Below are positions 43,989 through 53,015 of a stretch of 64,000 nt of DNA, piece after piece (within the stretch, counting starts at the first letter, position 1; each line of letters begins with the position of its first letter). Position numbers and translations under genes: made by a program. Source of the DNA: Actinomadura craniellae (lineage in GTDB: Bacteria > Actinomycetota > Actinomycetes > Streptosporangiales > Streptosporangiaceae); contig NZ_QLYX01000009.1 in assembly GCF_003289645.1 (NCBI RefSeq), positions 124,001 to 188,000 on the forward strand, in the 5' to 3' direction. The notes below the pieces were generated by a model. It saw nothing but the letters and a program-made list of their open reading frames with translations. It was not told the origin of the DNA and ran no database searches.

Positions 43989-45236
43989 ATGCCCCGCGCC
44001 CTGCCCCTGACCCTCCTCGCGGCCTGCCTCGCCGCCGGCCTCACGGTTCCGGCCCGGGCCGGAACCGCGCCCTCCGTTCCGTCCGCCGCCCCGGCGGTGG
44101 AGACCCCGGCGCTCTTCGACGACGACGCGGGCGGCAACGCCGACGGCGACGACCCCGCCGTCTGGCGGCACCCCGGCGACCCGGCGCGCAGCCTGGTGCT
44201 CGGCACGGCCAAGGAGGGCGGGCTGCACGTGTACGCGCTGGACGGCCGGGTGATCCAGCACGTGCCCGCACCCCCGGCCCCCGGGCCGGACGACGAGAGC
44301 GGGCGGTTCAACAACGTCGACCTGGTGCCCGGACGGGACCTCGCCGTCGTCACCGACCGGGGCCGCGACACGCTCCGCTTCTACCGGGTCTCCGGCACGG
44401 GCGTGACCGACGTGACCGACCCCGCGGTGCCGCTGCTGTTCAACCGCACCCAGGACGAGGTCAACGAGCAGCGCACCCCCTACGGCCTGGCCGTCTTCAC
44501 CCGCGAGGGCCGGGCGTACGCGGTGGTCAGCCGCGCCGGCACCAGCACCCTCGCGCTGGTGGAACTGCTCGGGACCCGTGCCGGGTACACCTACCGGACC
44601 GTCCGCACGATCGAGCTGCCGACCGCGTTCCGGCTGCCCGACGGCACCTCCTGGACGCCCTGCCTGGAGCCTGGCGAGGACCCGCAGGTCGAGGGCATGG
44701 TCGTCGACGCCCGCACGGGCGTGCTGTACGCCGCCCAGGAGACCGTGGGCATCTGGCGGCTGCCGGCCACCCTGCGGGGCGAGCCGAAGCTGGTCGACCG
44801 GGTCCGCGAGTTCGGGGTGCCGGGCGTCTACGACCCCGGCACCGAGGAGTGCGTCCCCGGCGCCGACCCCGGCTTCGGCGGCCGGCGGCTGGCGGCCGAC
44901 GTGGAGGGGCTGACCATCCACTACGGCGGCGGCTACCTGATCGCCTCCGGCCAGGGCGACGACACGTTCGTGATCTACGACCGGCGCGACGGCCGCTACC
45001 TGCGCAGCTTCAAGATCGGGGCGGGCAACGGCCTGGACGGCGTCCAGGAGAGCGACGGCGCCGCCGTGTTCGACGGCCCGCTCGGCCCCGCCTTCCCCCG
45101 CGGCCTGCTGGTCGTCCACGACGGGGACAACACCCCCGTGGTGACCGACCCGTCGGGCGAACCCCGCGAGAACACGAACTTCAAGTTCGTGCGCTGGGAC
45201 GCGGTGGCCCGCCCGCTGGGCCTGGTCGTGCGGTGA
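43989..45236 (+). CDS. secreted beta-propeller phytase
   Basis: A 415-residue exported protein with signal peptide (about 1-23) and a six-bladed beta-propeller phytase domain. Early motifs DDPAVWRHPGDPARSLVLG and TAKEGGLHVYALDG, followed by NNVDLVPG and VTDRGRDTLRFYRV, then DVEGLTIHYGGGYLIASGQGD (split here as DVEGLTIHYGG and YLIASGQGD), are the calcium- and phosphate-binding signatures. It hydrolyses phytate to release phosphate. ATG 43989 follows CAGGAG. Confidence 0.92.
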   Translation: MPRALPLTLLAACLAAGLTVPARAGTAPSVPSAAPAVETPALFDDDAGGNADGDDPAVWRHPGDPARSLVLGTAKEGGLHVYALDGRVIQHVPAPPAPGPDDESGRFNNVDLVPGRDLAVVTDRGRDTLRFYRVSGTGVTDVTDPAVPLLFNRTQDEVNEQRTPYGLAVFTREGRAYAVVSRAGTSTLALVELLGTRAGYTYRTVRTIELPTAFRLPDGTSWTPCLEPGEDPQVEGMVVDARTGVLYAAQETVGIWRLPATLRGEPKLVDRVREFGVPGVYDPGTEECVPGADPGFGGRRLAADVEGLTIHYGGGYLIASGQGDDTFVIYDRRDGRYLRSFKIGAGNGLDGVQESDGAAVFDGPLGPAFPRGLLVVHDGDNTPVVTDPSGEPRENTNFKFVRWDAVARPLGLVVR

Positions 45237-45237
45237 C

Positions 45238-45276
45238 CCTGCCAGTAACTAGGCTGGTTGCCTAGCGCCGGGCAGG
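45238..45276. terminator. two-tier hairpin between phytase and lhgO genes
   Basis: CCTGCC/GGCAGG form the outer stem and CTAGGC/GCCTAG the inner stem. It lies between convergent genes and probably terminates both. Confidence 0.55.
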
Positions 45277-45282
45277 TCGCGC

Positions 45283-46455
45283 TCAGTCGAGCGCGGCCTG
45301 CTCGGCCAGGTGCTCGGCGATCGCCAGGGAGGACGTGGCGGCCGGTGAGGGAGCGTTGCGGACGGTGATCACCGGCCCGATCCGGCCGATGCGGAAGTCG
45401 TCGACCAGCGAGCCGTCCAGGTCGACCGCCTGGGCGCGCACCCCGGCCGGTGCGGGCGTCACGTCGGCGACCCGCAGCTCCGGGACGAACGAGCGGGCCT
45501 CGGCCACGAAGGCGCGCCTGACCGCCGAGCCGTACATTTCCCGCAGCCCGGTCCGCCAGTGCCGCGCGGCCAGCCGCCGGAACCCCGGCCAGCGCAGCGT
45601 CTCCCACAGCTCGGCCGGGCGCACGTCGCGGCGCCGGTAGCCCTCCCGGGCCAGCGCCAGCACCGCGTTGGGCCCCACGTCGACCCCGCCGTCCACCCGC
45701 CGGGTGAAGTGCACCCCGAGGAACGGGTAGCGCGGGTCGGGCACCGGGTAGATCAGCCCCCGTACCAGGTCGGTGCGCCCGGGCACCAGCCGGTGGTACT
45801 CGCCCCGGAACGGGACGATCGCCGGCCCCGGCGAGTCGCCCGCCAGCCGGGCCACCCGGTCGGACCACAGCCCGGCGCAGACCACCAGCCGGTCGAACGC
45901 GAACTCCTCGTTGACCACCACCTCGTCGCCGGACCGGCGGATCCGGGTCACCGCCGTCCCGGTGCGCACCGCGCCGTCCAACTCGGCGGCCATCGCCCGG
46001 GCCACCGCGGCGAAGTCCACGATCGCGGTCCGCGGCGAGTGCAGGGCGGCGACCCCCGCGGCGTGCGGTTCGACCTCGCGCAGCCCGTCCGCCGTCAGCC
46101 GCCGCAGCCCCGGCACCCCGTTGGCCCGCGCCCGCCGCTCGATCTCGGCCAGCCGGTCGAGCTCGGCGGGGTTCCGCGCCACCACGACCTTGCCGCACTC
46201 GACGTACGGCAGCCCGCGCTCGGCGCAGTACTCCCGGAGCAGGCCCAGCCCGCGGCGGCACAGCCGGGCCTTCAGCGAGCCCGGCGGGTAGTACAGCCCG
46301 GCGTGCGCCACACCGCTGTTGTGGCCGGTCTGGTGCGCGGCGACCCGATCTTCCTTCTCCAGGACGGTCACCCGGGCGCCGGAGCCGGCCAGTTGCCGGG
46401 CCACCGCCAGTCCGAGGATGCCGGCTCCCACCACGCCGACCCGAAGCCCGTTCAC
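45283..46455 (-). CDS. lhgO: L-2-hydroxyglutarate oxidase
   Basis: A 390-residue DAO-family flavoprotein: FAD motif VVGAGILGLAVARQL (about 8-22), then EKEDRVAAHQTGHNSGVAHAG in the LhgO pattern (HQTGHNSGV), LYYPPGSLKARLC, FLGVHFTRR and VDVGPNAVLALAREG. It oxidises L-2-hydroxyglutarate to 2-oxoglutarate, feeding electrons to the membrane pool. GTG 46455 is the apparent start; no strong ribosome site is seen. Confidence 0.93.
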   Translation of the reverse strand: MNGLRVGVVGAGILGLAVARQLAGSGARVTVLEKEDRVAAHQTGHNSGVAHAGLYYPPGSLKARLCRRGLGLLREYCAERGLPYVECGKVVVARNPAELDRLAEIERRARANGVPGLRRLTADGLREVEPHAAGVAALHSPRTAIVDFAAVARAMAAELDGAVRTGTAVTRIRRSGDEVVVNEEFAFDRLVVCAGLWSDRVARLAGDSPGPAIVPFRGEYHRLVPGRTDLVRGLIYPVPDPRYPFLGVHFTRRVDGGVDVGPNAVLALAREGYRRRDVRPAELWETLRWPGFRRLAARHWRTGLREMYGSAVRRAFVAEARSFVPELRVADVTPAPAGVRAQAVDLDGSLVDDFRIGRIGPVITVRNAPSPAATSSLAIAEHLAEQAALD

Positions 46456-46468
46456 CTGGGGAAAGGTA

Positions 46469-46660
46469 CTAGCTCCCCAGGCGCTTGCGTCCCTGGGCCC
46501 GCACCCGGCGGCGCTGCGACGGGTCGAGCATCAGGTAGCCGGCCACCGGTATCGCGATGACACCGAGAACGATCAGCTTGAGGATGAACGTGGGGATCAG
46601 TATCAGCGCGAGGATCGCCACGACGACGCCGCCGACGGCGACCTTGGCCTGACTGGACAT
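46469..46660 (-). CDS. small two-helix membrane protein
   Basis: 63 residues: two adjacent hydrophobic helices (about 7-24 VAVGGVVVAILALILIP and 26-44) and a basic tail QRRRVRAQGRKRLGS. Family not recognised. ATG 46660 has GGAGG 10 nt upstream; a TTG at 46663 would give better spacing. It lies 13 bp upstream of lhgO on the same strand and may be co-transcribed. Confidence 0.65.
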   Translation of the reverse strand: MSSQAKVAVGGVVVAILALILIPTFILKLIVLGVIAIPVAGYLMLDPSQRRRVRAQGRKRLGS

Positions 46661-46737
46661 CAACGACCACCTCCACTACCTGGAAAACGGCCGCTCGGGA
46701 CGAGTGGTTCCGTAACACCACGATATATCGCGAAAAT

Positions 46738-47520
46738 CTAGCCACCCAGCGTGTGGAGCACCTCATCGTGCAGCGCGCCGTTGGTGCAGACCACGCTGCC
46801 CCCGTCGGCCCGGTGCTCGCCGGACAGGTCGGTGAACGACCCGCCGGCCTCCTCCACGATCACCTGGAGCGCGGCCAGGTCCCACAGCGAGACCTCCGGC
46901 TCGGCCGAGATGTCGGCGGCCCCTTCGGCGACCAGCATGTGCGACCAGAAGTCGCCGAACGCCCGGGTGCGCCAGACGGCCCGGGTCAGGTCGAGGAAGG
47001 CGTCGAGCCGGTCGCGTTCCTCCCACCCGCTGAGGCTGGAGAACGACAGCGAGGCATCGGTCAGCCTGGCGACCGACGAGACCTGGCAGCGGGTGGCCTT
47101 GGCCAGGCTGCGGCCGGTCCACGCCCCGCCGTCGCGCGCCGCCCACCAGCGCCGTTGCAGCGCGGGGGCCGACACCAGCCCAACCACCACCCGGTCGTAC
47201 TCCATCAGCGAGATCAGCGTGGCCCAGACGGGCACCCCGCGGACGAAGTTCTTGGTGCCGTCGATCGGGTCGATCACCCAGCGGCGCGCGCCGGAGCCGC
47301 TCAGGCCGTACTCCTCGCCCAGCACGGCGTCGCGGGGCCGGGCGCGCTTGAGGGTGCCGCGGATCTGCTCCTCGACCGCCCGGTCGGCGTCGCTCACCGG
47401 GGTGAGGTCGGGCTTGGTCTCGACCCGCAGGTCGAGGGCCCGGAACCGCTGGGTGGTGATGCCGTCGGCCGCGTCGGCCAGCACGTGTGCCAGCCGCAGG
47501 TCATCCGAATAGTCCGCCAC
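46738..47520 (-). CDS. hisN: histidinol-phosphatase (inositol-monophosphatase fold)
   Basis: 260 residues. ADYSDDLRLAHVLADAAD, LRVETKPDLTPVSDADRAVEE, GEEYG, the IMPase metal motif WVIDPIDGTKNFVRG and the second signature WDLAALQVIVEEAGG match actinobacterial HisN. It dephosphorylates histidinol-phosphate in histidine synthesis. GTG 47520 fits this family's length; TAGCGT ends 8 bp before it, suggesting a leaderless mRNA. It is divergent from the HxlR regulator. Confidence 0.9.
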   Translation of the reverse strand: MADYSDDLRLAHVLADAADGITTQRFRALDLRVETKPDLTPVSDADRAVEEQIRGTLKRARPRDAVLGEEYGLSGSGARRWVIDPIDGTKNFVRGVPVWATLISLMEYDRVVVGLVSAPALQRRWWAARDGGAWTGRSLAKATRCQVSSVARLTDASLSFSSLSGWEERDRLDAFLDLTRAVWRTRAFGDFWSHMLVAEGAADISAEPEVSLWDLAALQVIVEEAGGSFTDLSGEHRADGGSVVCTNGALHDEVLHTLGG

Positions 47521-47527
47521 GGCCTGC

Positions 47528-47533
47528 ACGCTA
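47528..47533 (-). promoter_or_regulatory. -10 element (TAGCGT) for hisN
   Basis: Read on the minus strand, TAGCGT is followed by 7 nt and the GTG start of hisN; no ribosome site intervenes. Confidence 0.4.
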
Positions 47534-47622
47534 CCGCGACCGGGCCGGGTCCGGGGGCCATGCCGGAGTGACACCGCTATGACCGGGTCCGGGGGTATGG
47601 GCATATCCAGGCCCCGGATAAC

Positions 47623-47628
47623 TAGGCT
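47623..47628 (+). promoter_or_regulatory. -10 element (TAGGCT) for the HxlR gene
   Basis: TAGGCT ends 7 bp before ATG 47635. Direct repeats GGGTCCGGGGG at about 47547 and 47585 lie just upstream and could be regulator sites. Confidence 0.45.
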
Positions 47629-47634
47629 GTGCGC

Positions 47635-48081
47635 ATGCCCAAGGATGCGAACCCGCGGCCGTGCTCGGTGGCCGACACCCTCGACGTGGTGGGCGAGCGC
47701 TGGACGCTGCTGGTGATCCGCGAACTGTTCCACGGGGTCCATCGTTTCGACGGGATCGCCTACAACACCGGGGCGTCCCGCGACCTCCTGACGATCCGGC
47801 TGCGCAAGCTGGAGGACGCCGGGATCCTGTCGCGCACCCGCTACAGCGACCGGCCGCCCCGCTACGAGTACCACCTCACCCGCGCGGGCCGGGAACTCGG
47901 TGACGTGCTCCTCGCCCTGGCCAGATGGGGTGACACCCACCTCAACCCGGAGGATCCGCCGGTGCGCTGGCTGCACTCCTGCGGCGAGCATCTGGAGGCG
48001 GTGGTGACCTGCCGGCACTGCGGCGAACCGACCCGTGATCGGGTGCACTCGCCGACCGGTCGGGGCGTTGCGGGCCGCTGA
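47635..48081 (+). CDS. HxlR-family transcriptional regulator
   Basis: 148 residues with the HxlR winged helix: CSVADTLDVVGERWTLLVIRE (split at VVGERWTLL), RFDGIAYNTGASRDLLTIRLRKLE in two parts, and SDRPPRYEYHLT wing. The conserved N-terminal Cys of the family is present at about 11. A Zn-ribbon-like C-terminus (CGEHLEAVVTCRHCG) adds possible metal or redox sensing. It is divergent from hisN and may autoregulate through direct repeats in the shared promoter. Confidence 0.88.
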   Translation: MPKDANPRPCSVADTLDVVGERWTLLVIRELFHGVHRFDGIAYNTGASRDLLTIRLRKLEDAGILSRTRYSDRPPRYEYHLTRAGRELGDVLLALARWGDTHLNPEDPPVRWLHSCGEHLEAVVTCRHCGEPTRDRVHSPTGRGVAGR

Positions 48082-48107
48082 GGGACCTTGGGTGGGAATA
48101 TGGCCCC

Positions 48108-48950
48108 ATGCCGCAAGAGCTTCCCGGGTGGGTCGCCGAACTCACCGATCCTCGACGCGCGCGGACGACCGATGAGCTGGCCGACCGGCTCGTCCCGCTG
48201 GCCGAGCACGCCATCGACGTGTCCAGGCGGTTGCAGGCCGTGCTGCACGAGATCAACGAACCCTTCAAGCGCGAGGCGCTGTACGACCGGGTGGAACGGC
48301 TGAAAGCCCGGTCGAACGAGGCGCTGGGAGAGATTACCGGCGAGATCGAGGCCTCTGGCCGGCAGCGCATCGAGCGCATCTGGGCGAACTGGTGCGAGCG
48401 AGGCGCGGGCGACGAGCTCGACGCAGAGCTGCGCCGCCGGCTGGGCGACGACGTGGTGCCGGAGCTGCGCCGCCAGGAACGGGCGGTGGCCGAGCAGGTC
48501 GCCGACCGTACCTCCGGCGCGCTCGACACGGCGACCGAGACGCTGCTGACCCGGGTCGAGGAGCTGGCCACGGTGGTCACCGACCTGATCCACGAGGTGC
48601 TGCCGCGGGCCCGGGAGGGGCTGGAGCTCGCCGGGCGCATCTCCGGGCTGTCGGGCCGGGCGCGCAAGGCCGGCCACGACGAGATCCCGGCCGACCTGCG
48701 GGCCGAGTCCTATGCCACGGCCGCCGCGTTCGACGAGGCGATGGGCCGGCTGGAACTGGAGTGGGCGGCGTTCGGCGGCCGGTCGGCGACCGTGCGGGCG
48801 GCGCTGCGCGGTGCCGAGGAGACCGCGTTCAGCCAGGTCACCGCCGAGATGACCCGATGCGTGGCGGATCTGGCTCCGGTGCACGTCAAGATGCTGGACG
48901 ACGCCGAGGCGCGGGCGATGGCCCTGATCGACCGGATCGGGGGCGGATGA
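48108..48950 (+). CDS. helical protein of unknown function
   Basis: 280 residues, almost entirely charged amphipathic helix (e.g. LPGWVAELTDPRRA, RLKARSNEALGEITGEIEA, LTRVEELATVVTDLIHEVLP); no membrane segment, signal peptide or known motif. Coiled-coil assembly is plausible. It starts 27 bp after the HxlR gene; GAATAT sits 6 bp before ATG, so it may have its own leaderless transcript. Confidence 0.65.
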   Translation: MPQELPGWVAELTDPRRARTTDELADRLVPLAEHAIDVSRRLQAVLHEINEPFKREALYDRVERLKARSNEALGEITGEIEASGRQRIERIWANWCERGAGDELDAELRRRLGDDVVPELRRQERAVAEQVADRTSGALDTATETLLTRVEELATVVTDLIHEVLPRAREGLELAGRISGLSGRARKAGHDEIPADLRAESYATAAAFDEAMGRLELEWAAFGGRSATVRAALRGAEETAFSQVTAEMTRCVADLAPVHVKMLDDAEARAMALIDRIGGG

Positions 48951-49144
48951 TCATTTGCCGTAGGCATGATCGGCAGAAAACATTCTTTACCTGAGAATCG
49001 CTCCTGCGCAGGGTTGGCGAATCAGGGTATATGTGCTGTTCTCACCATCTTCTGGGAGAACCCCAGACTTCGGGGGATGGACGGCACCTCCCACACCAAG
49101 GCGAGCGTCGTTCACCTCCCCGTCTCGACGAGGAGGCGATCCAT

Positions 49145-50041
49145 ATGTTCGAGGAAGGGCAGTACTTCGCGCCCGTCCGCCGCGACGCACAGGGGCGGGT
49201 CACCGTCGAACTGGCCCGGAACCATCCGGGCTTCGCCGATCCCGTCTACCGGTCCCGGCGTGACGAGATCGCCCGGCTGGCCCTCGACCACCACCGCGGC
49301 GACCCCATCCCCGAGGTCGGCTACACCGAGGAGGAGCACGAGGTCTGGCGGGTGGTCAGCCGCGAGCTCGACCGCAAGCACGAGCGGTACGCGATCACCG
49401 AGTTCCTGACCGCCAAGGCCCGCCTCGGGCTACCCGCCGACCGCATCCCGCAGCTCGAAGAGGTCTCCGGGATGCTCCGGCCGCTGACCGGGTTCCGCTA
49501 CCTGCCCGCCGCCGGGCTCGTCCCGCTGCGCGAGTTCTACGGGTCGCTGGCCGACTCCTACTTCCACTCCACCCAGTACATCCGGCACCACAGCACGCCC
49601 TTCTACACGCCCGAGCCGGACGTGATCCACGAGGTGGTCGGGCATGGCAACACGCTCGCCTCCGACCGCCTCGCCGCGCTGTACCGGGCCGCCGGGCAGG
49701 CCGCCCGCCGGGTGGAGAGCACCGAGGCGCTGGAGTTCGTCTCCAAGGTCTTCTGGTTCACCCTGGAGTTCGGCGTGATGCAGGAGGGCGGCGAGCTCAA
49801 GGCGTACGGCGCCGGCATCCTGTCCTCCTACGGGGAGATCGAGGAGTTCCGGCACATGGACATCCGGCCGCTGGACCTGGCGGTGATGGGCACCACCCAC
49901 TACGACATCACCCAGTACCAGGACGTGCTGTTCCGGGCCGAGTCCCTGAACCACCTGGAGGACGTCGCCGGGGTCTTCTGGTCCACCTGCGACGACGACT
50001 CCATCCTGGAGCTCATCGGCGTCGCCGGCCGGGCCGGCTAG
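49145..50041 (+). CDS. phhA: phenylalanine 4-monooxygenase
   Basis: A 298-residue pterin-dependent aromatic amino acid hydroxylase, catalytic domain only. The iron facial triad is His162 and His167 in HEVVGHG plus Glu208 in WFTLEFGV; FRYLPAAGLVPLREFYGSLAD (seen as GLVPLREFYGSLAD) and STPFYTPEPDVIHE flank it. It converts phenylalanine to tyrosine using O2 and a tetrahydropterin. ATG 49145 follows GAGGAGG. The 194-bp leader may hold regulation. Its TAG stop overlaps the rsgA TAG in the palindrome CTAG. Confidence 0.93.
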   Translation: MFEEGQYFAPVRRDAQGRVTVELARNHPGFADPVYRSRRDEIARLALDHHRGDPIPEVGYTEEEHEVWRVVSRELDRKHERYAITEFLTAKARLGLPADRIPQLEEVSGMLRPLTGFRYLPAAGLVPLREFYGSLADSYFHSTQYIRHHSTPFYTPEPDVIHEVVGHGNTLASDRLAALYRAAGQAARRVESTEALEFVSKVFWFTLEFGVMQEGGELKAYGAGILSSYGEIEEFRHMDIRPLDLAVMGTTHYDITQYQDVLFRAESLNHLEDVAGVFWSTCDDDSILELIGVAGRAG

Positions 50042-51033
50042 CCGGCCGGGTCCTCGTCCCGGCCCGCCAGCAGCCGGCGCAGCGAGTCCAGGCGGCCGGG
50101 CGAGGCGTGCCCCTGGGCCACCCAGTTGTCGAGCGCGCAGTCGGGCTGGAGGTGGTCGCAGTTGGGCGGGCAGTGCACCGCGCCCTCGGCGAGTTCGGGG
50201 AAGGCGGCCACCAGCCCGTCCGGCGGCACATGGGCCAGCCCGAAGCTGCGCACGCCCGGGGTGTCGATGATCCAGCCGCCGTCGGGCAGTTCCAGGGCGA
50301 TCGCCGACGAGGAGGTGTGCCGGCCCCGCCCGGTGACGGCGTTGACCTGGCTGACGGCCCGGGACGCCTCCGGCACCAGCGCGTTGACCAGCGTGGACTT
50401 GCCCACCCCGGAGTGGCCGACCAGCACGCTGACCTGGCCGGCCAGCAGCTTGCGCAGCTCGGCGGGGTCCTCGCCGCGCCGGGTCACGGTGGAGGGCACC
50501 TCCAGCGGCGCGTAGACCGCCAGCAGGTCGCCCGGAGCGGCCAGGTCGGCCTTGGTCAGGCAGAGCAGCGGCGCCATGCCGGCGTCGTGGGCGGCGACCA
50601 GGCAGCGGTCGATCATCCGGGGGCGGGGCTCGGGGTCGGCCAGCGCGGTCACGATGACGAGCCGGTCGGCGTTGGCCACGACGATGCGCTCGAACGGGTC
50701 GGTGTCGTCGGCGGTCCGCCGCAGCGCGGAGCGGCGCGGCTCGACCCGGACGATCCGGGCCAGCGCGTCGGGCTCGCCGGAGATGTCGCCGACGAGGGCC
50801 ACCCGGTCGCCCACCACCACGCCCTTGCGGCCCAGTTCGCGGGCCCGCATCGCGGTCACCTGGTGGCCGTCCACCAGGCACCGGTAGCGGCCCCGGTCGA
50901 CCGCGGTCACGAATCCGGCGGCCGCGCTCTCGTGCGCCGGCCGCCGCCGGGTCCGGGGGCGGGAGCCGCGGCGCCCGGGGCGGACCCGGACGTCGTCCTC
51001 GTCGTAGTCGTGCCTGCTGCGGGCCAGGGTCAT
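50038..51033 (-). CDS. rsgA: ribosome small-subunit biogenesis GTPase RsgA
   Basis: 331 residues: N-terminal OB fold, circularly permuted GTPase with G4 (LTKAD), G1 (GHSGVGKST) and G3 (DTPGVRSF) in that order, and a C-terminal zinc site ([12 protein letters not shown]). It matures the 30S subunit. ATG 51033 overlaps the aroA stop (ATGA on the minus strand, 51030-51033), so it is translationally coupled to aroA. The basic Arg-rich N-terminus ([13 protein letters not shown]) is typical of actinobacterial members. Confidence 0.94.
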   Translation of the reverse strand: MTLARSRHDYDEDDVRVRPGRRGSRPRTRRRPAHESAAAGFVTAVDRGRYRCLVDGHQVTAMRARELGRKGVVVGDRVALVGDISGEPDALARIVRVEPRRSALRRTADDTDPFERIVVANADRLVIVTALADPEPRPRMIDRCLVAAHDAGMAPLLCLTKADLAAPGDLLAVYAPLEVPSTVTRRGEDPAELRKLLAGQVSVLVGHSGVGKSTLVNALVPEASRAVSQVNAVTGRGRHTSSSAIALELPDGGWIIDTPGVRSFGLAHVPPDGLVAAFPELAEGAVHCPPNCDHLQPDCALDNWVAQGHASPGRLDSLRRLLAGRDEDPAG

Positions 51034-52301
51034 CCCTCCAACATCGCGGTCCACAGACCGGTGAACCCTGGGAGGGTTTTGCCCACGGTTGCTACGTTTT
51101 CTACCTCAATGCCGGGAACTGCTAGGCCGAGCACCGCCGCGGCCATCACCATCCGGTGGTCGTCATAGGTGCGGAACACCCCGCCGCGCAGCGGGCGCGG
51201 CCGGATCTCCAGCCCGTCGGGCAGCTCCCGGGCGTCGCCGCCGAGCGCGTTGAGCTCGGCGACCAGCGCGGCCAGCCGGTCGGTCTCGTGCCCGCGCAGG
51301 TGCGCGATGCCCGTCAGCCGGGACGGGGAATCGGCCAGCGCGGCGAGAGCCGCCAGCACCGGCGTCAGCTCGCCCACCTCCCGCAGGTCCGCGTCGATGC
51401 CCCGGAACCCGCCGGTGCCCCGCACGGTCAGCCCCGCGGGACCGTCGGTCACCTCGGCGCCCATCGAGGCCAGCAGCCCGCGCAGCGCGTCGCCCGGCTG
51501 GGTCGTCTCGGCCGGCCAGCCCGGCACCGTCACCCGGCCGCCGGTCACCAGCGCGGCGCCCAGGAACTGGGCCGCGTTGGACAGGTCGGGCTCGATCGCC
51601 GTCACCCCGCCGCGCACCGGTCCGGACGCCACCCGCCACAGGTCCGTGCCCGTCTCGACCGAGGCTCCGGCGGCCCGCAGCATCGCCACGGTCATCGCCA
51701 GGTGCGGCGCCGAGGGCACCGGCGGGCCCTCGTGCCGGACCTCCACGCCCTTCTCGAAGCGGGGCGCGGCCAGCAGCAGCCCGGACACCAGCTGGGAGGA
51801 ACCGGAGGCGTCGATGGTGACGGGGCCGCCCGCCAGCCCGCCCCGGCCGCGCACGGTGAAGGGCAGCGCGCCCCGGCCGCCGTCGTTGATCTCGGCGCCC
51901 AGCCGGTGCAGCGCGGTCAGCAGCGGGCCCATCGGCCGCTCCCGGGCCCGGGGGTCGCCGTCGATCGTCACCTCGCCGTCGGCCAGCGCGGCCACCGGCG
52001 GCAGGAACCGCATGACCGTGCCGGCCAGGCCCACGTCCACCGCGGCCGGGCCGCGCAGCGCGCCCGGCCGCACCCGCCAGTCGGCGCCCTCGTCCTCGAC
52101 GTCCACGCCCAGCGCCCGCAGCGCCGCCGCCATCAGCAGCGTGTCGCGGCTGCGCAGCGGGGCCTCGACCAGGGTGGGCCCATCGGCCAGGGCGGCCAGG
52201 ATCAGCGCCCGGTTCGTCATCGACTTGGAGCCCGGCAGGGCCACGGTGGCATCGACCGGTCCGGCGGCGACGGGAGCCGGCCAGGTCTGGGTGGACGTCA
52301 T
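51030..52301 (-). CDS. aroA: 3-phosphoshikimate 1-carboxyvinyltransferase (EPSP synthase)
   Basis: 423 residues with [20 protein letters not shown] (seen as [18 protein letters not shown]) at the N-terminus, the [15 protein letters not shown] phosphate-binding region, [17 protein letters not shown], and the C-terminal [14 protein letters not shown]. It catalyses the sixth shikimate step, joining PEP to shikimate-3-phosphate. Here the usual N-G-T-A/G glyphosate loop reads GLAGT. ATG 52301 is the natural start. Operon with rsgA. Confidence 0.95.
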   Translation of the reverse strand: MTSTQTWPAPVAAGPVDATVALPGSKSMTNRALILAALADGPTLVEAPLRSRDTLLMAAALRALGVDVEDEGADWRVRPGALRGPAAVDVGLAGTVMRFLPPVAALADGEVTIDGDPRARERPMGPLLTALHRLGAEINDGGRGALPFTVRGRGGLAGGPVTIDASGSSQLVSGLLLAAPRFEKGVEVRHEGPPVPSAPHLAMTVAMLRAAGASVETGTDLWRVASGPVRGGVTAIEPDLSNAAQFLGAALVTGGRVTVPGWPAETTQPGDALRGLLASMGAEVTDGPAGLTVRGTGGFRGIDADLREVGELTPVLAALAALADSPSRLTGIAHLRGHETDRLAALVAELNALGGDARELPDGLEIRPRPLRGGVFRTYDDHRMVMAAAVLGLAVPGIEVENVATVGKTLPGFTGLWTAMLEG

Positions 52302-52386
52302 GCCCGCAAGGCTATCGAGGAACGCGCAGCCGGGCGCCGGTCAGCGGCGCTCACCACGCTCATCCCGGCACGTCCACTCCCGCGGC

Positions 52387-52968
52387 TCAGTGGGCGACGC
52401 GGCGGCGGGTCCGCTCCGCGCGCCGGCCGATCTCGCTGCGGGCGCCACGCGACTGCAGCGCGGCCTCCCGCCGGGCGTGCCGCAGCTCGGACTTGAGGTG
52501 CTTGGCCTCGGCGTTCGTCCGCAGCTTGGTCTCCCGCATCTGCCGGCGCAGCGCCTCGGCGTGCGGGTGCCGGCGCGGCTCGGTCGCCGTCAGCAGCAGC
52601 GCGCCGAACAGCCCGGCGTTCTTCAGCAGGTGCGCGCGCTCGCTCGGCCGCCGGTCCGGGTCGTCCTCGGACCAGTAGCGGTTCTCGGCGAGCAGGGTCG
52701 GGACGAGCTGGGCGGCGAGCAGCAGCGAGGTGAGCCGGGGGAGCCGGCCGATCGCCAGCAGGGCTCCGGCGCCGACGCCAAGGGCGCCCTGGAGCCGGAC
52801 CAGGGTCTCGGGGTCCTTGGCGGGCAGCCAGTCGAGCCGGTCGGCCGCCGTCTTGAGGGTGGGGCCGACCTTCTCGGCCCGGACGCGGGGGTCACGCAGC
52901 GCCTCCAGGCCGTGGACCACGAACGGGGCGGCCACGAGCGGGCGAGCGAGGAATCTGATGGGTCGCAT
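52387..52968 (-). CDS. DoxX-like membrane protein
   Basis: 193 residues. RFLARPLVAAPFVVHGLEALRD at the N-terminus (VVHGLEALRDP), three to four hydrophobic helices and LLKNAGLFGALLL match the DoxX/SURF4-like group. The C-terminal 55 residues are highly charged and probably cytoplasmic (KLRTNAEAKHLKSELRHARRE). ATG 52968 has GAGGG 5 nt upstream. Function uncertain. Confidence 0.78.
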   Translation of the reverse strand: MRPIRFLARPLVAAPFVVHGLEALRDPRVRAEKVGPTLKTAADRLDWLPAKDPETLVRLQGALGVGAGALLAIGRLPRLTSLLLAAQLVPTLLAENRYWSEDDPDRRPSERAHLLKNAGLFGALLLTATEPRRHPHAEALRRQMRETKLRTNAEAKHLKSELRHARREAALQSRGARSEIGRRAERTRRRVAH

Positions 52969-53015
52969 GCAGCCCTCATGCCCACCGGAAGGAAGGTCAC
53001 GCAAGGATGGGAGGC

